Part shown: positions 15,712 to 23,303 of the stretch, piece by piece
How positions within the stretch are numbered: position 1 is the first letter of the stretch
How the letters are laid out: the number at the start of each line of letters is the position of its first letter
Notes under the pieces: generated by a model
Databases searched by the model: none
What the model was told of the DNA's origin: nothing
What the model saw: only the letters and a program-made list of their open reading frames with translations
Assembly: GCA_964346135.1 (NCBI GenBank)
Contig: CAYFTS010000122.1
Span: 1-31,696, forward strand
Reading direction: 5' to 3'
Source: B1-G15 sp964346135
Lineage (GTDB): Archaea; Thermoproteota; Bathyarchaeia; Bathyarchaeales; Bathyarchaeaceae
DNA length: 31,696 nucleotides
Made by a program: the position numbers and the translations under genes

Positions 15712-16470
15712 ATGCTGCTATCAGAAAAAATGTATGTTTGGGGAGAAAGAGCGAAATACATTCCTGAAGAACCTGGAGTCTACGCTCTCTACAACGAAGA
15801 CAAAGTTCCAATTTACATCGGCGAAAGCACCAATATTCGAGAGACATTCACCCATTATCTGGAAACAAACTTTTCCGACGACCCTCGCAAACGTGAAACC
15901 AGATACTATAAAAGAGAACTCACTCCAAACAAAAAAGATAGAGTGAAGGAACTTTTGGATGAGTGCAGACAAAGCTATGGTGAGTTTCCAATTTGTAACC
16001 TTCCTACAGAACCTCCTAAGAAAGAATATGTCAACAAATATGGATTCTACTTCTACGAAGATATCAACAAACCACTCAATCAAGTGGCTTTCGATCTACA
16101 AGAATTAAAGGAGAAAATGAGGCAAGTTCCAGTTGCTTCACTCGAATTTCATCAAAAAAGAGGAGACTTCGCTAGGTGGATTCGCAATGTTTTCAGAGAT
16201 ATACAACTCGCTGAAACTGTAGATAAGATCAACAAGACTGGTGACGATCTCAAGAGAGAACTTCTAAAATTATTTGGCAACTCAAAAAAAGCAACATGCC
16301 CTAAATGCCAAACCGAAATAAATCCGGTTAAGACTTGGAAAATGGCTGGAAGACCAAGTAAGACTGGCGAAAAACTACAGCTTACTATAGGGCACTACAA
16401 ATGTCCCAAATGCAATAAGACATTCCGACGAGCGATAGCAAAAGAGAAAATAAAAGTCTCACATCTCTAA
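15712..16470 (+). CDS. GIY-YIG nuclease domain fused to a DUF5752-like domain and a zinc ribbon
   Basis: Numbered from ATG 15712, residues ~18-110 form a GIY-YIG-type domain: PGVYALYN (GVY at 22-24), PIYIGES (YIG at 35-37), Arg 43 in NIRETFTHYL, then LLDECRQSYGEFPICNL. Residues ~125-200 (FDLQELKEKM, ASLEFHQKRGDFARWI, FRDIQLAETVDKI) resemble DUF5752. The end is a zinc ribbon: CPKCQTEINPVKTWKMAG and HYKCPKCNKTFRRA. I prefer ATG 15712, with GGTG seven bases upstream, over ATG 15688, which overlaps the previous stop. GIY-YIG enzymes cut DNA in repair, restriction and homing, and the ribbon could give DNA or RNA binding. Activity is inferred. The island context suggests defence, mobility or repair. 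Confidence 0.7.
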   Translation: MLLSEKMYVWGERAKYIPEEPGVYALYNEDKVPIYIGESTNIRETFTHYLETNFSDDPRKRETRYYKRELTPNKKDRVKELLDECRQSYGEFPICNLPTEPPKKEYVNKYGFYFYEDINKPLNQVAFDLQELKEKMRQVPVASLEFHQKRGDFARWIRNVFRDIQLAETVDKINKTGDDLKRELLKLFGNSKKATCPKCQTEINPVKTWKMAGRPSKTGEKLQLTIGHYKCPKCNKTFRRAIAKEKIKVSHL

Positions 16471-16560
16471 AGCAACGATACAGAAAGTCCCCAATATCAT
16501 CAGAAAATTCATACATTTACTTTAAATTATTCTCCAACCCTACTTTATAATCGCCAAGTA

Positions 16561-16953
16561 TGCGTCACCCACCCCAAATGGAACGAAAAACTTGGTCGAA
16601 GCGGAAAACCGAACTCGTTTACAATGCGTAAAAGCTTCATGAAACAACGAAACAAACTGCCAAACCCTTCAGAATCCACATTAAAACACATACACTTTCA
16701 CACGCTACGCCATTGGAAAGCTACCATGAAATATCACCGAACTAAAGACATCCTACACGGCAAGCAGCTGTTGGGGCACAAGAAACCTGAAAACACCGAG
16801 ATACACATACCTCATAAACTTCGAAAGTGGCAAGTGGCTTACGCCAAAAACCTCGAAGAAGAAACCAAGCTTACAGAAGCTGGATTTGAATATGTCCGCT
16901 ACAGCGAGAAAGACGGTGTTGCTATATATCGGAAAACGCAAATGAAAAAATAG
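16561..16953 (+). pseudogene. C-terminal remnant of an archaeal tyrosine integrase
   Basis: ATG 16624 opens a 109-residue frame, but homology begins earlier (KWNEKLGRSGKPNSFTMRK from about 16579). The catalytic His-x-x-Arg box is present (HFHTLRHWKATMKYH), as are TKDILHGKQLLGH and the typical end EAGFEYV plus IYRKTQMKK. The catalytic tyrosine region, normally STxxYxHL, reads NTEIHIPHK, so the nucleophile is replaced by His. The core-binding domain and box I are missing. It is thus an inactive tail. It ends 8 bases before tRNA-Glu, consistent with tRNA-targeted integration in the past. The frame beyond the GIY-YIG stop (16471 onward) is open but not convincingly integrase. Confidence 0.72.
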
Positions 16954-16961
16954 TATAACTC

Positions 16962-17056
16962 GCTCCGGTAGTATAGTCCGGTTAAGTATAGCGGCCTCTC
17001 GTCTTTTCCAAGAGGGAAAGCCGCCGACCCGGGTTCAAATCCCGGCCGGAGCACCA
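16962..17056 (+). tRNA. tRNA-Glu(CTC) with a 17-nt intron and encoded CCA
   Basis: The acceptor stem GCTCCGG/CCGGAGC pairs perfectly. The D arm has loop AGTCCGGTTAA, and the anticodon stem is GCGGC/GCCGC. The T arm CCGGG-TTCAAAT-CCCGG is followed by discriminator A and genomic CCA. The anticodon loop is C-T-CTC-G-A once 17 bases (17002-17018) are removed between G37 and A38, the canonical archaeal intron position, where a bulge-helix-bulge can form (TCTT pairing with AAGA). The sequence matches archaeal tRNA-Glu. A TATATAT element about 35 bases upstream (16923-16929) is a likely promoter. Confidence 0.93.
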
Positions 17057-17287
17057 TTGAACCCTAGCCAAGCGCAGTTTAAACTCTCAACTTCACAGTG
17101 AAGATATACGCGCGCAATTGAATATGTCAGAAAGCTTACTTCTTAACGTACATTTGCGGACTAGACGAATGTTAATGTGCGCGAAGGTTTTAATGATAGC
17201 TAAGAAGGGATCACAAAAATTTCGGAATTTAGAGAAAAAGAAGGAAGGCTAGAGTTCGAAGTAATAGCACGTGTATTCTGTAAACAT

Positions 17288-17470
17288 TTACTCTTCCTTT
17301 ATCAGAGTCTTGATTCTTGCAATCTCTTCGGGCGAAAATTTTGTTAAGTCCATGTTATGCACCTTTTTGAGATGTTCGGCCCCAACCTTCATTAGTTCTT
17401 CCTCCGTTTCGCCCCGTGCTACAAAATTACAGTCAATTCCAGAATCTCTACAAGCAAGTGTCTTCAACAC
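17288..17470 (-). CDS. DUF1059 small protein
   Basis: A 60-residue protein matching DUF1059: LKTLACRDSGIDCNFVARG at the N terminus, with two conserved Cys, then TEEELMKVGAEHLKKVHNM. DUF1059 members are small, predicted metal-binding proteins without assigned function. The start is GTG 17468-17470, three bases after an ideal AAGGAGGTGA site. It follows the YdhR-like gene on the same strand by ~57 bases and may be cotranscribed. Confidence 0.88.
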   Translation of the reverse strand: MLKTLACRDSGIDCNFVARGETEEELMKVGAEHLKKVHNMDLTKFSPEEIARIKTLIKEE

Positions 17471-17527
17471 ATATCACCTCCTTAATTTTTAATTCCAGAT
17501 ACGCGTGCGCTCATCTTGGCGCCTTGT

Positions 17528-17911
17528 TTATCTCAATGTAGCCGTAACAGTAGGCACAATTGGACCATGTGTAATTTTAGTCAGTTCTTCCATGATATCA
17601 AACTGCTTGATTGTTACATCGAATATGGGACTAACCACTCGCTTTCCATCTCCGAACTTCCCCTGTTTTCTCTGAGTCATGAGTGGCCCATCAAGGTAAG
17701 CTTTCAGGGAGGTCTCATCTTCGAATAGATAAATGCCCCCTACTTCACCCTTTTCTGGGTTCTGCAAATAGATTTTCCAGCGTAGACCTGGAACCGCCGC
17801 AATATGTTTGGCGCCTTCAACAGCCATTTCCATGAGTTTCTCCCTCTGTTTCTTAGGAACATCTTTGAAGAGTTTTGGAAACCTATAATTGACCTGCAAA
17901 ATTTTTGGCAT
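17528..17911 (-). CDS. YdhR-type putative monooxygenase (dimeric alpha/beta barrel)
   Basis: A 127-residue protein with the YdhR order: LQVNYRFPKLFKDVPKKQRE, a helix EKLMEMAVEGAKHIAAVPGL, RWKIYLQNPEKGEVGGIYLF, and FEDETSLKAYLDGPL. The fold resembles antibiotic-biosynthesis monooxygenases and forms dimers. No cofactor is known for most members, so the reaction is unassigned. The ATG start has GAGGAGGT seven bases upstream. Same strand as DUF1059. Confidence 0.82.
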   Translation of the reverse strand: MPKILQVNYRFPKLFKDVPKKQREKLMEMAVEGAKHIAAVPGLRWKIYLQNPEKGEVGGIYLFEDETSLKAYLDGPLMTQRKQGKFGDGKRVVSPIFDVTIKQFDIMEELTKITHGPIVPTVTATLR

Positions 17912-17989
17912 GATTTTACCTCCTCAATTCTACATTACATTTAGATATTAGAGCAATGCTCAGATTAAGTATTTCCCGAAGATGTTCGG

Positions 17990-18631
17990 GTGTCCCGTAT
18001 GGAACAGTCACAGCGTGCACCTTATCATATAACTTTCGAAATAGTGAACAAAGGATGTAAAGGACTGCGAACACTTAGAGACCTAGGCATTCAACAATAC
18101 ACACTAGACGACATCAGAGGCCTATCCAGAGGCTCAACCAGACATTTAATTAGGATGTCCTCAAAACAAATCACCAAAATACCCAAAGGAACATTTGCTG
18201 AAATTCGTGATGGCGACAAAATAGGCGGGGAAGCATCCGCCTTATTTGACAGTAATGGTTGTGATGTCTGTCGAGCGATATTATCTCATGATTCATTATT
18301 GGTATCGGGAAGACATGTAGATGATTACACAATCGTGTACAGTTTCGTGGCGCCTAATTTTGACGCTTTTAAGAACGTGGTGTCAAAATTAGAAGCGAAT
18401 GGCTTGAAGCCTAAGATATTAGAAGTAGCGAAATTCAAGCCGAAAGGGAAAATTTTGACTGAAAAACAAGAAAGAGTGTTGTAGTTAGCCTTAAAGATGG
18501 GTTTCTTTGAATTTCCAAGAAAAATTACTATGTTAGAGCTTTCGCGTAGGTTGAGAATTGGATTATAGACGCTGTCAGAAACCCTTAGAAGAGGAATACA
18601 TAGATTAATGGAACATCATTTCGAAACTTAA
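17990..18631 (+). pseudogene. HTH_10 (bacterio-opsin activator type) regulator with two in-frame TAG codons
   Basis: GTG 17990 or ATG 17999 opens a 164-residue frame with the N-terminal sensory region (HITFEIVNKGCKGLRTLRD, then an SLLVSGRHVDDYTIVYSF core) and the pre-HTH linker KGKILTEKQERVL. It stops at TAG 18482-18484. The same frame continues without indels through the HTH: LALKMGFFEFPRKITMLELS, then RRLRIGL, a second TAG (18566-18568), and TLSETLRRGIHRLMEHH, ending TAA at 18631. Full-length HTH_10 regulators have exactly this C terminus. TAG ends many genes here, so readthrough is unlikely and the gene is probably inactivated by two point mutations. The truncated N-terminal part might still be made. 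Confidence 0.78.
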
Positions 18632-18823
18632 TTTTCATCGAATAGAACAGTCTAGAACTTAAACTCCAAAATTAAATTTGCATTTGAACCTAGGACCTAG
18701 CTCTTCCAAAGAAGTTTGCACTTATATTTCTGGCCAATTCAAAACAAGGATTTACACCAAGGTTTGGGTCTGAGCTGGAAAACCACATGAAAATTCTTAT
18801 CACCCACAAAGGAGCAAGACAAG

Positions 18824-19422
18824 ATGGGTGAAACAAGTTTAAGCGCGCAATCTTAATCACAGGTACGCCCGGAGTGGGGAAAACTGCTGTCTCTCAATTC
18901 TTAGCTTCTAAACTAAATGCTATTCACATTGATTTAACGAAGCTCGTTAAACAAGAAAAACTGACCAGCGGAGTAGACGAGGCTAGAAAAACCTTAGTCG
19001 CTGACATGAAGAAGGTTTCAAAAAGAGTGCAAGGTATCATAAAAAGTTATGAACAAGATGTTATAATCGATGGCCATTACTCAATGGACGTTTTACGAGC
19101 TGAAAACGTTTACTTAGCTTTTGTTCTGAGGCGGGATCCCGAAGAGCTGAAAAAGACGATGGAAACCCGCGGGTTTAATGAAAGGAAACTCTGGGAAAAC
19201 CTAGCTGCCGAAATCTTAGACGTTTGTCTATGGGACGCTGTACGAGTCTGCGGCGCTGACAAAGTGTGCGAGATCAACGTCACTAGTAAAACAATAGAAG
19301 AAGTGGTGGAGGAAATAGTCGCGGTTTTGGAAAAGAAAAGAAAATGTAGAGTAGGCGTAGTGGACTGGTTGGGAAAACTAGAAAAAGGGGGACGATTAAA
19401 CGAATTTCTAAGAGACTGTTAG
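18824..19422 (+). CDS. Fap7/AK6-type putative adenylate kinase (start frame disrupted)
   Basis: Small P-loop kinase of the AK6/Fap7 family, with nucleotide kinase or ATPase activity linked to ribosomal small-subunit maturation. The P-loop ITGTPGVGKTAVSQFLASKL is followed by NAIHIDLTKLVKQEKL, IIDGHYSMDVL, FVLRRDPEEL and TRGFNERKLWENLAAEILDV, all AK6 signatures. The continuous frame has no ATG, GTG or TTG between an upstream TGA (18829-18831) and the GTG inside the P-loop at 18874, which would destroy the P-loop. An ATG at 18824 with GGAG 9 bases upstream reads MGETS and joins the P-loop frame if one T is added at 18838-18840. Non-standard initiation is the alternative. Confidence 0.85.
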
Positions 19423-19423
19423 T

Positions 19424-19762
19424 TTATCCAAATCTTCGCAATATCTGGCGTCTTGTGAGTAATGTAACGCCTCGGCGATTGGCGTATGCTTTGGCGTGTC
19501 CACTAAACTTTTCAGAAACCATTATGGGATTTGGAAAGCCAACGTCCTCTGAAGCCTTATCCATGTTTATCACCATGTTAACGCCTACTGTTCGTTTCCA
19601 ATCCCTAACCCAAACCAAGTGTCTTTTTTCACCTTTGCGAATAACAAGATCAAAACTGTGGGGGAGTCCGGAAAACCCCTCTAAAACTGCATTCTTCTCT
19701 ATCTTGTAGCCGTTCCGTCTGAAAAACTTGATTGTGAGATCGATGAGAGAGGCACGACTCAT
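19424..19762 (-). CDS. Single-domain PD-(D/E)XK restriction-endonuclease-like protein
   Basis: A 112-residue protein: helix SLIDLTIKFFRRNGYKIEK, Glu 28 in VLEGFSG, Asp 38 in HSFDLVIRKGEKRHLVWV, then Asp 54-Trp-Lys 56 in VRDWKRT. This is the spacing of the PD-(D/E)XK nuclease core (acid, then D-x-K). The second half has KASEDVGFPNPIMVSE and AYANRRGVTLLTRRQIL, like Mrr/Hjc-type folds. It converges with the AK6 gene, one base apart. It may be a nuclease, or a nucleic-acid-binding relative such as the jaw-domain fold in RPB5. Fold assignment is by eye. Confidence 0.55.
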   Translation of the reverse strand: MSRASLIDLTIKFFRRNGYKIEKNAVLEGFSGLPHSFDLVIRKGEKRHLVWVRDWKRTVGVNMVINMDKASEDVGFPNPIMVSEKFSGHAKAYANRRGVTLLTRRQILRRFG

Positions 19763-19833
19763 TTATTAGCATCCTCTTACAGCAGATAAACGAACCATGG
19801 AGGAAAAGCTTTTCGCTTAAGCGAGGCACTCAA

Positions 19834-20034
19834 ATGTACATAGTGATCGTTTGCTACAGGTGTGGACAACTACTGCTAGCAAAAACCACTCAGAAAACTA
19901 GAAGATGCCCCCACTGTGAAGCACGACTGGTTTTGGAGAAAGTGAAGAAAGTTGCTCATGCAAAATCTGCCTCTGAAGCGTCAAGTTTGATTCGTGTTTT
20001 AAAAAGGAGAGAAGCTTTTTCTACTAATCCTTAG
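19834..20034 (+). CDS. DUF1922-type small zinc-ribbon protein
   Basis: A 66-residue protein with CYRC (C7/C10) and CPHC (C25/C28) knuckles and the family pattern MYIVIVCYRCGQLLLAKT, KTRRCPHC, KKVAHAKSASEASSLIRVL. This matches the archaeal DUF1922 family (rubredoxin-like zinc fold, function unknown). It overlaps the 3' end of the convergent phosphohexomutase by 11 bases. Confidence 0.8.
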   Translation: MYIVIVCYRCGQLLLAKTTQKTRRCPHCEARLVLEKVKKVAHAKSASEASSLIRVLKRREAFSTNP

Positions 20035-21457
20035 CCACCATTTTCAACAACCGTTGGCCCTCGTTCAACAATCGCTGCACCATTTCGTCATTAGCTGCCT
20101 CTGCGTAAATTCTCATGATGGGCTCTGTCTCTGAAGCCCTTATCAACAGCCAACTTCTCTTGTCAGCGAAATGGAACTTAATTCCGTTAACAACCTTAAC
20201 TCCCCGATATGTGCTAATCTTCTCCACGTTCAAACCGCCCACCTGCTGTGGCAGTTGAGACTGCAGGCTAGGAACCAGATCCATACGATCAGGTTTTTCG
20301 TATTGAAAGTCAATTCGATCATAGTACACCTTGCCAAACTCGTTGGTTAATTCCATCAAAAGTTCATCAAAGCTTTTTTTCTTCATCGCCATCATTTCCA
20401 AAATAAAGAGAGCCGCTAGGATTCCATCTCTCTCTGGCACATGATTTTTGAAGCCTGCCCCCCCGCTTTCCTCGATGCCAATTAGGATGTCCTCCTTAAG
20501 TATGAGTTCACATATGTTTTTGAAACCCACCGCTGTTTCGTAAACTGGTAAACCCAGCTTATTCGCTACATTTGACACGATATTGCATACGGACGCGGTT
20601 TTTACTACTCCGCCATTCCAGCCTTTATTCTGATGCAGGTGCAAAATGAGCAACGCGAAAACTTCGTGAGGCGAAATGAATTGTCCCTTCGAGTTGACAA
20701 CTCCAACTCTATCTGCATCTCCATCTGTGGCTAATCCGATGTCTGCGCTTTGTTTAACTATAGTATCAATTAGGAATTGCAGGTTTTGAAGAATGGGTTC
20801 GGGTTTTACACCATCAAACGTTGGATTTGGTTTAAAACGAATAGTTTCCACTTGACATTTTGCACCTGACAGCGACCTTTCAATAATTCTGTCTCCAGCA
20901 CCATGCATCGCATCAATTACAATTTTGAAATCTGCCTCTCCAATAAGCTTCAAGTCTACTAAACTCTTTATTTTGGCAAAGTATTCAGTTTCAAAATCCA
21001 CTTCTTTAATGTATCTTTTTGCTTTTTTCTCATCCTGCTTAACTGGACTTTGATATAGAAGGTTTTCAATTTCCTTTGTAATGTGGGTGAGTGCTGATCC
21101 ACCATATTCTGGTTTAAACTTAATTCCGTTATATTCCGGCGGGTTGTGGCTGGCTGTGATGACCACTCCTCCTCCAGCATTACGGTTCTTTACGGTGAAG
21201 GATACCATAGGTGTGGGAGCCGGTTTAGAGGCTAAAAGAACAGGGATGTCGTTGCTGGCCATGACTTCAGCTAAACTTTTGGCAAATTTGTTTGACAGAA
21301 ATCGGGTGTCGTAGCCAACAACAAAACCTCTCTGGCTTAAACCTTGGGCTTTCTGGTAGTCGGCTAGGGCTTGGGCAACCACTTTAACGTTGTCGAATGT
21401 GAAATCTTGGGCGATTACTCCGCGCCAACCGTCTGTTCCAAAGGTAATTTTTTTCAT
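20024..21457 (-). CDS. Phosphoglucomutase/phosphomannomutase (alpha-D-phosphohexomutase)
   Basis: A 477-residue four-domain phosphohexomutase interconverting hexose 1- and 6-phosphates. It has TFGTDGWRG at the N terminus, the phosphoserine loop ITASHNPPEYNGIK (Ser 103), the metal loop TDGDADRVG, the sugar-binding GIEESGGAG, and the phosphate-binding ASETEPIMRIYAEA at the C terminus. All catalytic motifs are intact and length is normal. It would supply glucose-1-P or mannose-1-P for nucleotide sugars used by the glycosyltransferases at the start of the window. Archaeal members are often bifunctional, so the sugar is not predicted. Confidence 0.95.
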   Translation of the reverse strand: MKKITFGTDGWRGVIAQDFTFDNVKVVAQALADYQKAQGLSQRGFVVGYDTRFLSNKFAKSLAEVMASNDIPVLLASKPAPTPMVSFTVKNRNAGGGVVITASHNPPEYNGIKFKPEYGGSALTHITKEIENLLYQSPVKQDEKKAKRYIKEVDFETEYFAKIKSLVDLKLIGEADFKIVIDAMHGAGDRIIERSLSGAKCQVETIRFKPNPTFDGVKPEPILQNLQFLIDTIVKQSADIGLATDGDADRVGVVNSKGQFISPHEVFALLILHLHQNKGWNGGVVKTASVCNIVSNVANKLGLPVYETAVGFKNICELILKEDILIGIEESGGAGFKNHVPERDGILAALFILEMMAMKKKSFDELLMELTNEFGKVYYDRIDFQYEKPDRMDLVPSLQSQLPQQVGGLNVEKISTYRGVKVVNGIKFHFADKRSWLLIRASETEPIMRIYAEAANDEMVQRLLNEGQRLLKMVAKD

Positions 21458-21649
21458 TTGTCTGTCTCTTCACAGTTTCAATGGGGCTGTTTAGTTTGTA
21501 GCTCAATTAATGAGTTTAACATATTTAAAAGAAACTCTGATAATTTGGTTGGTTAGCAGAGATAGTTAGAGGGAATACAGTTTAGTGCTACATAAGTTTT
21601 AATATGTCTATCAATCCTTCCCTATTTTTACACATGGAGGTTTAGTTCT

Positions 21650-22024
21650 TTGGTAAGTAAGTTTGAAGTTCCAAGGTATGCTATTCTAGTCGTAGGTGTA
21701 ATTTTGTTAGGCTTCACATTCCTTAACGCTTACTGGTTCTTACAACAAGATTTCATCATCATCTCTACATCTGGGATTGTGGACCTTTTCGGTGAAGCTT
21801 TAGGTCCACTGATCGAAGCATGCATTCGAATTATGTACCTAGGCATAATGGGATGGATAGGCTCCATAATAACAATAAGAGGAGTGCAACTTCTAACCTC
21901 ACCCAAATGGAAAACCCCACCAGAAGTCAAGGCAGAACTTGTGCCAGAGGCTAAGTCAGTGACTAAAAAATCCGGTGTTGCTAGGAAACCTTCTACGAAG
22001 GTGAAAGGAAAGAAGAACAAATGA
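21650..22024 (+). CDS. Two-helix membrane protein, first gene of a membrane cassette
   Basis: A 124-residue protein with helix 1 YAILVVGVILLGFTFLNAYW, helix 2 ACIRIMYLGIMGWIGSIITI, and a Lys-rich cytoplasmic tail (TKKSGVARKPSTKVKGKK). The start is TTG 21650, with GGAGG eight bases upstream. Its stop overlaps the next gene's ATG (ATGA), so the cassette is translationally coupled. No family recognised. It probably forms a complex with the products of the next two genes. Confidence 0.7.
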   Translation: MVSKFEVPRYAILVVGVILLGFTFLNAYWFLQQDFIIISTSGIVDLFGEALGPLIEACIRIMYLGIMGWIGSIITIRGVQLLTSPKWKTPPEVKAELVPEAKSVTKKSGVARKPSTKVKGKKNK

Positions 22025-22803
22025 AACAGGCCATAAGGGCGCTGGCTATAGCTACACTCATACTTTGGATACTTATAATTGCTTTTGCAATTACAGCTGT
22101 TTATTCGGTTATGAATTTAGGCATAGATTTTGGGGAAACTCAGTTTTTTCCGTCAAATGGAGATGTAGTGTTGTCGTTGCCTTTCTTCATCAACAACAGT
22201 GGATATTATGATATATCTGAACTAAATGTTACGACGCGTGTAATGGATTATAACGGAACATTGCTAGGGCTTTCTGAAACTTTTGTTCCTTTAATAGCGA
22301 GTGGGAGCAACATTGAGACAGCGCACAACATCTCTATCGACCTAAACGACTTGTTTATGGGGTATACTGAATTTTTATTTAACGACAGCTCTTTTGAACT
22401 AGATGCATTTATTGCATTAAATTTCGCGTATGCAATTCCCGTTAAAATTTCCATGAATCTGACAATTCCTTGGGGTGCACCCTTATCCAACGTTTCTACC
22501 GGAGAAATTTCAGTTCTGCCCTACAACATCACTCATAGCCAAGTAGTTATACCAGTAAGCTTCGAAAACCACTCTTATTTTGATATCGTAGGAACGCTGC
22601 AACTGGAGGTATACAATGATGTGGATGAACTAGTAACTTCTGGACAAACCAGTCTAGATGTGCCCTCCAATTATGGATATGTTGGACAGGTTGAAATGTA
22701 CCTCAGTGTTGGAGACCTCTCGAAACTAACGGAAAGCAGGAATTTGCATTTAGTTTTTGAGTCTCCTATGTTTACGGTGGAGCGGTGGGTACCCTATGGT
22801 TAA
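22021..22803 (+). CDS. Membrane-anchored protein with two LEA14/WHy-like extracytoplasmic domains
   Basis: A 260-residue protein with one N-terminal helix (LAIATLILWILIIAFAITAV) followed by an extracytoplasmic region containing several N-glycosylation sequons. Two repeats share one pattern: DVVLSLPFFINNSGYYDISE then VMDYNGTLLGLS, and QVVIPVSFENHSYFDIVG then EVYNDVDELVTSG. Each looks like an LEA14/water-stress-hypersensitivity-type beta sandwich (interior strand, small polar turn, YxDI). It overlaps both neighbours in the cassette. The function is unknown; cell-surface or stress-related is an inference from the fold resemblance. Confidence 0.65.
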   Translation: MKQAIRALAIATLILWILIIAFAITAVYSVMNLGIDFGETQFFPSNGDVVLSLPFFINNSGYYDISELNVTTRVMDYNGTLLGLSETFVPLIASGSNIETAHNISIDLNDLFMGYTEFLFNDSSFELDAFIALNFAYAIPVKISMNLTIPWGAPLSNVSTGEISVLPYNITHSQVVIPVSFENHSYFDIVGTLQLEVYNDVDELVTSGQTSLDVPSNYGYVGQVEMYLSVGDLSKLTESRNLHLVFESPMFTVERWVPYG

Positions 22804-23269
22804 AGAAAGCAGCGAGAAATCGCTTATGAGGAAAATGATTCCGAATGTTTTCAAGGCTACAGTATGGGGTATAATTACGTATATTCTCATTGGCTATTTG
22901 CCAACACTTATTTTTCCCATCGACTTTCTACCTTTCGGATACAATCAACTTTTTGATTTATTTGTTGGAATAGCTGTTTTCTTCGCGGTTATTACTAATT
23001 TGTTTTCTGGAACTATTTTTGGATACGCGTTTAGCATAGCGAGGGCGTTGGTTATGATAATTTATTTCGTCATTGTTTTTAATGGCGGAATTATCGGTTT
23101 GACAATGCCTATGCAGGAGTTCGCAGTGAGTCTTGTGGTTGATGTTAAAGCGTTTTTGAGTATTCTTGTTTTGGTTTATCTTTTGGGGATCGGAAAAAGT
23201 CTACTTCAGGCAACGAATTTCTTAGCGAAAAAAGTTGAAGCTGAACAGCTTAATCAACGAAATCTTTAA
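22796..23269 (+). CDS. Four-helix membrane protein, third gene of the cassette
   Basis: From ATG 22796 (overlapping the previous gene by 8 bases) the protein has 157 residues. Hydrophobic segments are ATVWGIITYILIGYLPTLIF, LFVGIAVFFAVITNLF, IARALVMIIYFVIVFNGGII and FLSILVLVYLLGIGKSLLQA, with a charged tail. The frame is open to 22757, but the internal ATG suits the overlapping-operon style. No family recognised. It is presumably a partner of the two preceding products. Confidence 0.68.
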   Translation: MVKESSEKSLMRKMIPNVFKATVWGIITYILIGYLPTLIFPIDFLPFGYNQLFDLFVGIAVFFAVITNLFSGTIFGYAFSIARALVMIIYFVIVFNGGIIGLTMPMQEFAVSLVVDVKAFLSILVLVYLLGIGKSLLQATNFLAKKVEAEQLNQRNL

Positions 23270-23303
23270 CTTATTTAGCAGAGAGACCACGAGATTTTTC
23301 GCT

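Noticed and set aside
17990..18631. Pyrrolysine recoding of TAG
   Set aside because: TAG terminates many intact genes here (for example at 5079, 8909, 10152, 16953, 19422, 20034, 26837), so wholesale reassignment is unlikely; kept only as a check.
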